Source: Agapanthus africanus (Eukaryota > Streptophyta > Magnoliopsida > Asparagales > Amaryllidaceae). From it: a stretch of DNA of 64,000 bases. Numbering within the stretch: the stretch's first letter is position 1; every line of letters starts with the position of its first letter. Of the stretch, positions 13,487 to 24,420 are shown in pieces. Position numbers and translations under genes: made by a program. The DNA lies in assembly GCA_030015575.1 (NCBI GenBank), contig JASDDO010000028.1:22485154-22549153 (forward strand), written 5' to 3'. The notes under the pieces are model-generated. The model made no database searches, was not told where the DNA came from, and saw only the letters and a list, made by a program, of their open reading frames with translations.

Positions 13487-13706
13487 ATGCATGTCATAGA
13501 GAACATAATCATTTATAATTAAGAAAAAACTATATATAGTTACCATTTTGAGCAAGCTAAAGTTGTTGCACATAGGCAAGGCAAGCCCATGACTGAAAAT
13601 TTTGGGTTGTAGGTTCAGCATTGCTCTCTTCAGATAAATTCGGGTGAAGATTGAAAATAGAAGAAGAGTTGTGGTTTGGTGTAACAAGAGTTGATTTGAT
13701 GAGGTG

Positions 13707-13717
13707 TATATTTATAG
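13707..13717 (-). promoter_or_regulatory. TATA box of the terpene synthase
   Basis: CTATAAATATA on the - strand predicts transcription starting near 13680. That leaves a leader of about 60 nt before the ATG at 13621-13619. It also argues against initiation at the in-frame TTG near 13687, which would lie at or before the start site. Confidence 0.6.
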
Positions 13718-14346
13718 TGTGTATTTAATTTGGTGTTCATGGATATTAAGGATGGAGCTTTAGAAGGGCAAACTTGTGAAATTTATGTTTTCTTGACCCT
13801 TTTACTCACTAGAGACAAAGAAATGAATGCTTAAAATTCAAAACTGAATTTATTGCACCCCCTGAATCTCAACCGTCCAATCGTATAAGATGGCCGAATT
13901 ACAAGATAATTTCCCATCTCTGTCCAAGACGGACCTAGGAATTTTAGCCGGAGACACATCAACAACCATGCATGATAAAATTTTATTAAGATAGTTCAAC
14001 TACACCGTATATTTACACAACCACAATTTGATACTTAGAAAACATTAATTAAATTAATATGCCAATAATAATTATTAAAATATTACTATATATGTAGACT
14101 TAAAATTTGTCTTTTCTATAATTGCCACATTTTTTTATTTCACTCTTAAAATGATCAAAAGTGTTCAATATGCACTTAACTTGAAGAAAGTGGCAAAAAT
14201 TGCATGAAACAAATGTGTATATATGGCAAAAAAAGCAGCCCATGTTTTTGTTTTGTTTTTCTCCAAATAAATGTGCATGTAAAGAAGTCTACTAGCCTAG
14301 AAATCTCTGTAAAGCTTGCAAAAATAAAGTAAAATGTGCTTAGAAG
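13718..14346. other. Upstream region of the terpene synthase, no gene seen
   Basis: AT-rich DNA between the TATA box and the CACTA end. No ORF with protein-like composition, RNA gene or transposon end is recognised. If the terpene synthase is or was transcribed, its promoter lies here. Confidence 0.5.
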
Positions 14347-14360
14347 GAGATAGTTCACGG

Positions 14361-14830
14361 GGTTGACCCTACGGATAAAGCCGTAGGGGGAATGCACTGC
14401 CCCTGCAGATATATTCGTAGGAGCAAAAAAATACACCGTAGTTGCAAAGACGGCAGGTGCAAGTCTTCGTCCTGAACATACTCCTACGGAGTAATAATTT
14501 CCCTTACGCTTTTCTCCGTAGGCACATAGTTCCCTACGGTTAGGGACAAACTATTTATTTAATTTATTGGTTTATAAAATAAAATACTTGTCTTACGGAT
14601 ATTTTCGTAGGGCCTCAATATGCCTCTACGGATTTCTCCATCGGTGCATAAAGAACCCCCTACGGATACATGCGTAGAGGCAAGTTTAACGCATGTTACT
14701 GACTCCATAAAGGCAAAATATCAGGTATCCTGATATCTTGTCCCTACGGCTAACTGTGTAGTGGCAATAGTTGCACCTATGGATTAATCTGTCGGTGCAA
14801 TATATGGCCATACGGAGTAATCCGTAGGGA
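14361..14830. repeat. Left subterminal palindromic repeats of the CACTA element
   Basis: At least seven variants of CTACGGATTAATCCGTAG, an 18-bp perfect palindrome in consensus, lie here, for example at 14369-14386, near 14597, 14661, 14744, 14776 and 14810. Most keep one good half-site. In En/Spm the subterminal repeats bind the TnpA protein, so these are plausible transposase-binding sites. Confidence 0.75.
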
Positions 14831-15100
14831 CAAAATATTTGGTTTTTTTTATAAAAATGGGCTTCATGTTTTTTTCCTGTACTGTGCACAATAATATATA
14901 AATCATATAACCAAATACATAAATATTCATGATAAAAATCTCACGCATAATATATAAAAGAAATAAACAAACAAAATACGATATCAATCTAAATTATCGT
15001 GAATAGGTTAAACAACCACCAATTTCGTATAAAATATATACAATATGTATCAAGTAAGTAGATACATCCTCAAAAATATATATAAAAAAAGCTACCCTAG

Positions 15101-17996
15101 CTCGGTCTAGATCCTCCATCTCTGATGAACGCCGTAATTTGACCCACCTGCTTCTCGGTGTAGTCCCGAGTCATCAAAAACTCGACCAAAGAAGGAGTGG
15201 ACTGTGCGGGGGTCTGAGCGGGCTGTGCGGGAGTCTGAGCGGGCTGTGCGGCTGCATGAGTGGTCTAGGGAACCGCAGCCGAGATAGTGGCTCGCGGAGC
15301 CGCAGCCGAAAGAGATGCATGTGGAGCCACAGCCGAAGCAGCCTGTCGCATCTGTTAATTTTTGTGTGTATTAAACGAGTTAGAAAGGTGTATTATATTT
15401 TAGTCGAATTCGTATCTTTATCAGGTTATTACGAAACCCCAATCACAGAATACTTAGGGACTTAGGCCTCGTTTGGGTATTTAGTTTGGAAAACCATTGT
15501 TTATTTTAATTAGACAGTTTTATATACGTATGATTAATCAAAACTAAGTTTACAACCAAATAAGCTCAGACTACTAATATCGCATATGTTACTATCTATA
15601 ATGTGATATAATATTTTACTATTAAGTAGTATACGCACCAACACCTCCTTCAACTTCTCGACGGTGGTCTTCAAGGCGGCAACATCATGCTCTAGATGTC
15701 GCTCACGAGGGGTAGAGGAAGTAACCGCCGAAGTGGAGTCCAACCTCATATGGGCCCTGTTAGAACCCAGTCTCCGGCCTCTCTCCCAACCTCCATGGTG
15801 CCCTCCGTGTGCAGCGTCTAGAACTGGGGTCTGCAGTATCGGATCGTTCTGTCCAGTAAAATCGATCCCCGATACCTCCGCCTTCTTCACCACCCGCTCC
15901 TACACCCACATTAACCATTAAAATATAAGTATATCATTTAAATTTGAACTTTTCAAAACAAAAATTTCAAACATGTTAGAATAAATATTAACATTTACAC
16001 AATACTCCTGGGTAGCAGTGGCGGAGAATCGAAGCTCGCCCTTGGCGGGATCTGTCGAGGTGCCGTGGACCGTAAGATACGAGGTCAGCACGCTCGGTGT
16101 ACCACCCTGCGAAAGGGTCTGAGCTCTCTGCAATTCGCAAAAAATTTATATATATTATAAAATAACTCTTAATATTACATTATATCAGAGTAGATCTATT
16201 GTAATTTACTGATACCTCCATAGCATGAGTAATATTCCTCGAGCCACCTGTATAAGTGGGGCGACCCCTCTTCGCCGACTTCCTATTCTCTTTATTTTGA
16301 TCGGCATGTTTCTGCACAACACATTCAGATTTAGTTTTCTAATTAAGCAACACAAAAAAATAAATTATATACTAAACAATGAATTACATTTAAATTACAA
16401 ACCTGTTTGCGCTGAGAGTCGAAATGTTGGCACAAGAGAGGCCATGTATCTATGTCGACTCTCGCAAAGGACGGAGTTTGCAGGAGAGCTGCTCTCTCTT
16501 CCTCGAGGGTCGCCATCCATAGGGAATAGCAGTCGATCTTCAGCTCGTTCCTATTGTATCGGATCTTTGATTGCATTTTCTTCATCAGGCCATGGTACAG
16601 AGCATGAAGATCGAGCACTCTCACAGGGTGATCAGGGTCGGGTACATGCTGAAAGTCATTATCCAACTGCAAATACATAAAAACAATGTTATTAAATTGC
16701 AAGTGCTAAATAATAATAAATATATAGAATAAGTCAAATGAAAATATATATTAATACCGGAGCCTGATCTCATAAGATGGCAAATGAGCGCCGGTGCCGA
16801 TCGCCCCACTCAACATGAAGTGGATACTTCTTCATGAGACGGCTCTTATACCCCATATACCGGCCGAACCTCTTGGCATAATCGCCGGTATAGCGATAAT
16901 CGGGGTTAAAGAAGAGGGGGAATGCTGCCTCCCCCTAACTCTGTTGAGCCTCGTCTGTGGGACCGATTCGTGTCTCGAGTTCCCCTCTCGGGATGGGGTT
17001 GCCTTGCATCTACAAGAAATATCAAGAAAATCAATATTAAGACAAAGTGGTATTAAGAAATCAAGGTTTAACGAAAATTGAAGTGTGATGTATACCTCCG
17101 GCGACAGAAGCACGAGTTTGGGCCCGGGCAGCAACACGAGCGGGACGATAGTTCCTCCGGTGAGGAACAGCCGGTGACTCGGACGTGGACGCATCCTCTC
17201 CAACTAGAAAATAAATATCGATAAAATTACGTGAAGTTCATGTTTATTCTTAAAGAATATGTAAAATGAAAAAATATTTTATATTTATTCATACTAACCT
17301 GCAGACTGAGCGGAAGGTACGGAAGTGACGGGTGTGGCCCCTACACCAGACGTGGACACACCACCTATAATTAGACAGTCAAACATTGACTATATAAGTA
17401 ATTGCAAAAAAAATGTGTATATCAATAATATAATACTCTAAATCAACATGTACACACTATAGGATATATAAATATACCTGCAAGTGCGGTGGTGGCCTCT
17501 GCACGAGATGTGGAGGCACCACCTACAGTTAGACAATTAAAAAATGATTATCTAAGTACGTAAGAGCAAAATGAATGTATTTATATTTATGATATAGAAT
17601 TCTAAATCAATATGCATGCACTATAGGATATATAAACATACCTGGAGGTGCGGGAGTGGCCTCTGTCTCTGATATGGACGTACTACCAATAGCTATACAA
17701 TCAAATATTGACCATATAAATAATTTTGATATAAATATGCATGTATATCTATAATATTACATTCAAAAAGAATATTCGTGCAATATACTTGCAGGTGTGG
17801 CAAAATCCACACGGAAGGAGGCATCTGAAGGGGTCTCCGATCGGGGTGCAAGTCTGGCCATCTGAAGCTTCCTACGCAGCTCTCCGGGCAGCAGAACCGC
17901 TCTGCCTCTGCCTATGTCTCTGCCAGTGCCGCGGCTGGTGCTCCTGCAGCCCCTCGCTGCTCCCGTCATCGTTATCGAATCTAGACAAAAGTACAA
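15101..17996 (-). pseudogene. Ptta/En/Spm-type (Transposase_24, TNP1-like) gene of the CACTA element
   Basis: Recognisable - strand exons include an N-terminal Arg/Ser-rich part (about 17996-17790), short Ala/Thr/Ser-rich exons (17760-17290), an exon with AKRFGRYMGYKSRL and PLHVEWGDRH (about 17010-16760), the conserved part with LDLHALYHGLMKKM and WPLLCQHFDSQRK (about 16670-16405), and KENRKSAKRGRPTYTGGS next (about 16310-16240). A coiled-coil-like exon follows (about 15890-15640), and the last exon ends FLMTRDYTEKQVGQI near 15101. The WxxLCxxF...NR...TGGS pattern is typical of Ptta-type plant transposases, thought to bind subterminal repeats and assist TNP2. In-frame stops occur, for example in the exon near 16935 and in the last exon near 15265, so it is broken. 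Exact exon limits are tentative. Confidence 0.72.
17285..17760 (-). repeat. Tandemly duplicated exon-intron module in the Ptta-type gene
   Basis: Three consecutive units of about 160-180 bp each contain a mini-exon of about 45-65 nt (flanked by CACCT/CTACC-type borders) and an AT-rich intron piece with CACTATAGGATATATAAA. The encoded peptides are similar Ser/Thr/Ala-rich strings such as ASTSRAEATTALA and STSISETEATPAP. The pattern shows local duplication of a whole exon plus intron. Confidence 0.65.
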
Positions 17997-18055
17997 TCAT
18001 TACATATGCATACTATATATGTGTAAATCGAAAAATGTGAAATAATATAACATTA

Positions 18056-20655
18056 CAGATAATCTTTTTCGTTTCATGAACGCATTAGACATATCTACTT
18101 GGATTTTATCATCAATATCATTTCTAACCCACGTAACTTCATGATCTGCCGAAGACAACCCGTCTTTTGAAACAAACGGTCAGAGCACTCTAAGTCTTCT
18201 CTCTTCTTCATCATCATCGCTGTCCTCGAATTCTGTGACATCGTAAATATTCCTGGTTTCCAACGGCATACGACACTCCATCTCGGATGCTTTAAACACT
18301 GTTAGTAGTATACTTGGAACACTTGGTTCGGAAAGATAAACGGATCGTCCTGACCGTAAAATCGAAGTGTGTTCATACTGGTCAATCCATATTCATCTTT
18401 TCAAGTCTCGAGATTGTTTATCCATTTATCCGTATTGGTTCATGTATCGTACCAAGAACACTGAAATATATAAAACGGTTATGATCGTCCGGGATATTGG
18501 ATGCCAAGTATGCAATTTAAGTATCCATAATAAATCACACTATCCGATCCTACCGTCGCAATCTTACTATTCTAAGCGGGTCGAGATATTTCTATATTCT
18601 TAACTTCGAATTTGTATCTAAGGACACCGAATTCTTTATAATATGCAACCTCCATACTAGAAACTGAGCTAAACATCTTGAATCACTCTTTAATGATGCA
18701 GACAAGTTCGGATAGTGGATCTAATAAAATAAATTTTACGACAAATACATAACGTATAAGTTTAGATTAAGACTGGTAGCAATAACATGTTATTCGAACA
18801 ACTTAAATGATCTGCAACCCAATCGCAAAAATTATCCTGATGATATTTTTCCAATCGTTCATCATTCCAATCAGGATGCCCCTCACGTACCTCATTAAAA
18901 TGAATTCTGTTCTCAGCAATAAATTATGACATTAATATTATATCATTTCACACACACACAAATACAAATATAACAATTAATCCAAAAAAACTTATTATCT
19001 AATTTCTTCAAGACGTGCGCTTTTGAGGAGAATAAACTGATATATCTTATTGATAAACATAGTATCTACTCTCTTATAATCTGCTTTACCATATGGCCCA
19101 TCCTGAATTCTTCGAGGCCTGTTAACTTTCATCTCAATGTTCTCCTCCAGATAGCGAGAACAAAATGTGGTTGCTTCATGTAGAAGATAACATTGCATGA
19201 TAGAACTCTCTGCTCGATTTCTATTGCGTATATACTTTTTTAGAGTGTAGAGGTATCTAAAGAAAAATATTTTAAATAAATAAATACGGGCATATAGGAC
19301 AACAATAATTTTACAAATTGCACGAAACGTAAAATTCCACGTACCTTTCGACGGGATACATCCATCGATATTGTACTGGTCCGGTTAACTTAGCCTCAGT
19401 TGCAAGATGAACCGTCAAGTGTATTATGATATCGAAGAATGACGGTGGGAAAATACACTCAAACTTGCAAAGTATCAACGAAATAGAATTTTCTAGTTTC
19501 TCCAGCGTCACAACATCCAGGGTTTTAGCGCATAATTGTCTAAAAAAAGCAACATAGGTCATTGATTACTAAACCAACCGATTGGGAAAAGGAAGTCCTG
19601 AGGGCTAATGGTAGAAGGTGCTCCATAATAACATGGTGATCGTGACTTTTTAGCCCATCGATCTTGCCTTTCACAATTTTTATCTTCTTACTAAATGATC
19701 CTGAGAAACCTGTAGGAACTTTCAAATCATGCAACACCTGCAGAAATCTTTTCTTCTCCGGTTGTGACATATGATACACGGTATTGGGAAGTACAAACCT
19801 TCCTGGTTTACCCGCTATCGGTTTATGATGCAATTCACTTCTAATTTCCCAGTCCTAAAGATCCATCTGAGTATAAAGGTTGTCATTCGATTTTCTATCT
19901 TTATAAAGAAGCAAGTTGAGTACGTGCTCGGATACTCTCTTCTCTATGTGCATGACGTCCAGACAATGACGCACTAAATTTATTGACCAGTACGGAAGCT
20001 CGAAGAAAATTCTTAACTTGTTCCAGAATGGTGGTTTGACCTGTTTTGTCGGATCTATCCCGAAGGTCACATTATTGTAACCATCTCACTGAGCAGTCAC
20101 GTCCTCTCCGGACAATGGGGCTGGAGGTCCAAGAAGCTCCTGATGACTATCAAAGTGAACAACATCTTACCTGTAGGGATGGTCTAGAGGCAGGAAACGT
20201 CTATGGCCGTAATAACAAACCTTCCTGCTAAAATTCATGAATTTCGATGTTGTATGTTGATGGAAATAAGGACATGTTTTGTGACTATGTACGGACCAAC
20301 CTGATAGCATTCTATACGCAGGAAAGTCATTAGTTGTCCACATTAAAGCCGCACGCAGTATGAAGGTTGTATTTGTGTTTGCATCGTAAGTCTCTACACT
20401 ATCAATGAATAAAGATTTTAACTTATCGATCATAGGTCGGAGATAGACATCGATATTGTTTCCCGGTGAGTTTGGTCCGTCGATAAAAGGAGGCATCATA
20501 AAGTATGATTGATTCATAACCAACCAAGGCGATAGATTATAAACTATCATTACAATGGGCCATGTGCTGTGGCTTCCAGCTATATAGTTGAATGGTTAGA
20601 AACTATCACTAGCGAGTCCGAGGCTGACATTGCGAGGATCGCTACTGAATATTTC
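18056..20655 (-). pseudogene. TNP2-like CACTA transposase, central and C-terminal part
   Basis: On the - strand the text matches the TNP2 family: DPRNVSLGLASD at the left of this part, then STWPIVMIVYNLSPW, PGNNIDVYLRPMIDKLKSL, TNDFPAYRMLSGW, YYGHRRFLP, LVRHCLDVMHIEK (20070-19855), MSQPEKKRFLQVL (19833-19540), then DUF4218-like PPSFFDIIIHLTVHL with VQYRWMYPVERY (19562-19311). A DUF4216-like C-terminus follows, ending in an acidic EFEDSDDDEEE tract near 18220. The protein is the catalytic transposase that cuts CACTA ends. Several in-frame stops interrupt it, for example just after GLASDSF (near 20597). The gene's N-terminal part lies at 31395-32351, split off by a retroelement insertion. Confidence 0.88.
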
Positions 20656-21354
20656 GTTCCTGTTGGGGTTAAAATTTGCAGCCCCGTTGACCAAGTCAAA
20701 GTCAAGGTCAACCTCCAAGCCAGGTGGGCCCAAGCCCAGGTCAAGCGGGCCTATGCCCAAGTCGAGCCCGCGGCCAGTCTCCTCCAAGCCAAAATATAGA
20801 TCATGTAATAAATAATTTTTATGTAATTTTTTTATATATGAATGTATGCAAAATGGGCATAAAGTTAATATTTTGTAAGCCCATGGCTTATGTGCAAAAA
20901 ATAATGGCACATGAGCCATGCGATGGGCAAAATACCATTTTGTGAAGCCCAAGAGGTTATATGTAAATATGTAAGTCTATATAAGGCAACATGATGATGG
21001 ATAAGAAAAAAAATACTTTTCATTCTCTCAAAAACCTAGGGTTTGTATTTCTTTCCCTTTTCTGAAGGTCTCAAACCTTCTTCTTTCTTCGGAATTAAAT
21101 CAAGAGTTTTACTCTTCCTTTTCAAAAACAAGATAGTTTTTCACCACCAAACCCACAAAGGGGACTTGGATCTGTCTTTAGATCCCAAAAAGGAGAGATT
21201 TTGAGATCTCACATCTTTTGATCTTCAAGATCCAGCTAACAGAGGAGGAAGAAGAAGAACCCCTTCCATTAACCCCAAAAACACACTCAGGAGTCCAACT
21301 CCTCTTTGATTTCTCTTTCGAGAAATTTTTTTAGGCTAAAAGCCTCTTTTTCTC

Positions 21355-21640
21355 GCCGGCGCTCAAGCGCAGAGCGCCCGCATGCCGACACGTGGCGCGC
21401 TTGCGTTCAAGCGCAAGCGCTCAGGCGCAAGTCGCCCCCGTGCCGGCACGTGGCGCGCTTGCGCTCAAGCGCAAGCGCTCAGGCGCAAGTCGCCCCCGTG
21501 CCGACACGTGGCGCGCTTGCGCTTAAGCGTCAGGCGCTGAAGCGCAAGGCGCCCACGTGCCGACACGTGGCGCGCTTGCGCTCAAGCGCCCAATGCTCAA
21601 GCGCAGAGCGCCCACGTGCCGACAAGTTAGAATGTGGCGC
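21355..21640. repeat. About 61-bp tandem array with G-box cores in the 5' LTR
   Basis: About five units built of GCTCAAGCGCAAGCGCTC plus GACACGTGGCGCGC. Each unit carries CACGTGG, the core of the plant G-box/ABRE element bound by bZIP and bHLH factors. The 3' LTR copy (30463-30860) has more units. Confidence 0.85.
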
Positions 21641-21726
21641 CTGAGCACATAGCACCTAGGCGCACAGCTCCCAAGGTGCTTCCCCCACGCATCCTTTGGA
21701 TGCCTTTTCCCCATCTTTTTTTTTCT

Positions 21727-21730
21727 TATG

Positions 21731-21793
<63 letters not shown>
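21727..21793. repeat. (TATG)n(TG)n microsatellite
   Basis: A compound run of TATG followed by TG within the 5' LTR. The matching place in the 3' LTR (30943-30985) has TA and CATA runs instead, so the tract has changed since insertion. Confidence 0.9.
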
Positions 21794-21795
<2 letters not shown>

Positions 21796-22221
21796 ATATG
21801 TATACACATGTGCGCACACACATACACCACGACACTGTCCCTATTAGGAAAAAAATTTCTAACGGGGCGCTGTCCCGCACCCTGCAAGGGGGCTGCTAGC
21901 CCCCTTGACCCCCATCCCGCTATCCGGGTAGCGCGACCCCCGAAAAACTCTGCGTGGCTCCCGACATATCTAAACCTCCTTTTCAAAACAACACACGCGT
22001 ACACTGCACATTGAGTTCACATGACCAGTTTAACCCGTTAATCGGAGGTTCCCCCGCCCCAAAGGCGAGGGGTAATTAACGGCAGCTTAGTCCGCGGCCG
22101 CCGGAGATCCGAATCCCCACAATCAATAAACCCGGCCTACTCTAGGCAAGGGGAATCTGTAGTATACGCCTGACAAGCGCGCGTATTCCCATCTCAATGG
22201 GGTGACGAAAAACACCATACA

Positions 22222-22245
22222 GATTCTGGCACGCCCGGTGGGACC
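22222..22245 (+). other. Primer-binding-site region of the Tat-like gag element
   Basis: TTCTGGCACGCCCGGTGGGA begins two bases after the 5' LTR. The same string stands after the LTR at 41779, so it is a conserved functional site. I do not assign the tRNA with confidence. Confidence 0.7.
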
Positions 22246-24420
22246 AATCTTTCCTCCCATATTTCGGGTTAAACGTTCATGCGAACTCGATCAATATACA
22301 TACCTATATTTATACTGAAATAATACTCTTTCATGCAGGTTTTTAAGCAATCATTTTTCGACAATGGCTCCAAAGATGAACTCAGCTCTCAGCACGGCTC
22401 CTGTCTCCTACACAATGAAGATAGATTCCAGGACGGTCCTCCCGGCCAGTCTCGGGCGACAATGGGAAGAGCTACCGCTACCATTCGGCTCTATCCTGTT
22501 CATGTCAGCTAACGCCATCCTAGCTCCTCAAGCCCCGGTGGCAGACAAACCGGTCTCGAAAAGTAAGAGGCCAAATGTGGTGGTTTCGAAGGCGCCCCAA
22601 CTTAAACGCAAGTTGGTGTTTGAATGGCTCTCCTTGGCCCCAGCTGGGGGCAAGGCCATCAACACCAACAAAGCAACAAGGTGTCTCCAGCAAGCTCCAA
22701 CGATGCCTCTGACGACTGCTCAATTGGGTATCTTCTCTAAGCTCCCCATCACTCATCCTATGGCGGCTTCCCGGAGAGCAGAAGCCTGCCAAGCGATCAA
22801 GGCAGAGAAGCTGAGGCAGAAGCGGCTCAGATACAGAGCCAACAAAAGGGCTAGGGCTCCGGCCATGTTAAAATTTGTCAATTTCCAAAGTCTGCTCCGC
22901 TCCGCGAAACCAGCTGCCAGTGATGAAAGGGTGGCTGAATGTGTTATCCACATCGTCTACATGGTGGGCACGCGCAGCAAGAGGAAGGACGGGGCCACCA
23001 CATCTTAAATCCAATCTGCCTTGAATGTGGTTGCCGCTTCTCAAGAACAGCCGCCCCCGCTGGGTGATGAAAACCTTCTCGATGAGGATGATAGGCGGAG
23101 AGACCCTTCGGTCCATGAGGAGTCGGGCTCGAAAAGCGAAGATGAGCCAACTTTCCAGCCTAAGAATGCGGAGCAGCAACTTCTCCATGAGCTTCGAAAA
23201 CAGTTCAGAAGCAAAGACAAGGAGATGGCCAAGCTCTATTCTAAAATTGACGACTTGGCGAATGTCATGATGCAGCTCACGACCCGACTTGCCTCTCAGC
23301 CGCCCAATCAAGCGGAGGGCTCTGCTTGTGAACCGGGAAATGGTGTCCCAAAGCAGCCGACGCCTATTCTCTCAAATCCAAAAGAGGGCGAACTACATGA
23401 AAATCAGTCGCATCCTATCTCGGGAAATGTCTTGGCTACCGATGACAATAGCCCGCTAACTCAAGATCAAATCATGGATTTGGTTGCCAACAAAGTCAAA
23501 ACCTTGGTAGCCGAAGCCGAAGCGCAAAAAGATATCAGCAGTAGTGGGAGACCACCCTGCTCAGTATGATCTGATAGAATTTCTTAGCGGCTATGTCATC
23601 CCTAAATTCGGAAGATTTGATGGACGGGAAATGCGAATCAGCACATCGCCCACTTCAAAGCCTCATGCGGGAATACTGGGGGCAACGATGCGCTTCTCCT
23701 CCGCCAGTTCGTTAATAGCTTGACCGATGTTGCTTTCGACTGGTACGCGAGCGTACCGGATGGCTCCATTGCTACTTTCGTCCAAATGGAATCTTTGTTT
23801 CGACAAAGGTTCATGAGCGTCAGCGATAAAATCTCCATTGCTGAGCTCGTAAGGACCAAGCCCAAGAACAACAAAAGTAGCACGGATTTTATAACCCGAT
23901 GGCGCAATCTCTCCGTCAAATGTGAACCGCCGATAGAGCAGGACCAATCTATCAGTCTTCTCGTCGGAAATCTCAACAATTGAATGGCCTCGTTTCTATG
24001 CACCGCGGGTCTCAAAACATTCCAAGAGCTGACCAGGAAAGTTCAGATGCTGGAGCGCTCAAAGCAGGAGTCCTCATCGAATTCCCAAAATAACAATAGG
24101 TCCTGGAGAAACCGAAAGGACGATAATCGCAAATGCGGGAATTCCGATGATTCTGAATCTTTCAACACTTCGGCTAACCGAAATAAGCAAGGGTTGAGCG
24201 GGCCTAATGCCAACCAGTCTTGGAAGCCAGTGTTCGGAGAGGGAGGAGAATCTCCACTAAAAGAGAAGCTGGATAAGGTCTATTCCTTCAGGAAGGACAA
24301 AATCCGTAAAATATTCAAAGACGCCCTGAGAAACGGTCTACAACTGCCAGAGTCAAAAAGACCGCAGGAAGCGAATAGAACCGACGACCCCAAATACTGC
24401 CCCTATCACAGAGTGATAGG

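Larger units (their letters stand above)
8757..13621 (-). pseudogene. TPS-b terpene synthase (monoterpene synthase type), two nonsense codons
   Basis: Seven exons, all GT-AG: 13621-13544, 13423-13009, 12630-12261, 12029-11811, 11170-11032, 9882-9634, 9044-8757. They total 585 codons, normal for a plastid monoterpene synthase, which ionises geranyl or neryl diphosphate. Residues 1-55 resemble a transit peptide. RR(X)8W is at 56-66, RDR at 303-305, and DDFYD (DDxxD) at 340-344. Exon sizes 3 to 6 (370, 219, 139, 249) match class III plant TPS genes. Exon 3 carries in-frame TAG at codon 254 (12362-12364), where relatives have Tyr after YIDV, and at codon 269 (12317-12319), where relatives have Lys in LAKLDFN. 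Both are single-base changes. The NSE/DTE motif reads DDLAPSKAE (484-492), with Pro where Ser/Thr binds metal. No frameshift is seen. The upstream TTG at 13687 is too near the TATA box to be the start. The product cannot be predicted. Confidence 0.9.
20661..22221 (+). repeat. 5' LTR of the Tat-like gag element
   Basis: 1561 bp from TGTTGGGG to CCATACA. A TATA-like TATATAAGG lies near 20978. A GC-rich G-box array (21355-21640) and a TATG/TG microsatellite (21727-21793) lie downstream of it, that is, in the expected transcript leader. AT-rich first third, GC-rich middle. Confidence 0.92.

Noticed and set aside
13619-13687. Start of the terpene synthase at 13687
   Set aside because: The codon there is TTG, and it lies only about 20 bases from the TATA box, so it is probably not transcribed. 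The first ATG is at 13621.
15139-15465. + strand ORF with SGLCGGLSGLCG repeats
   Set aside because: It is the antisense shadow of the Ala/Gln/Thr-Pro-rich last exon of the CACTA Ptta-type gene.
20569-20952. ORFs spanning the CACTA/LTR junction near 20660
   Set aside because: They mix TNP2 text with LTR sequence and exist only because of the insertion.
22364-23008. 214-codon ORF as a host gene
   Set aside because: It directly follows an LTR and primer site and leads into Tat-type gag text, so it is the element's gag N-terminus.
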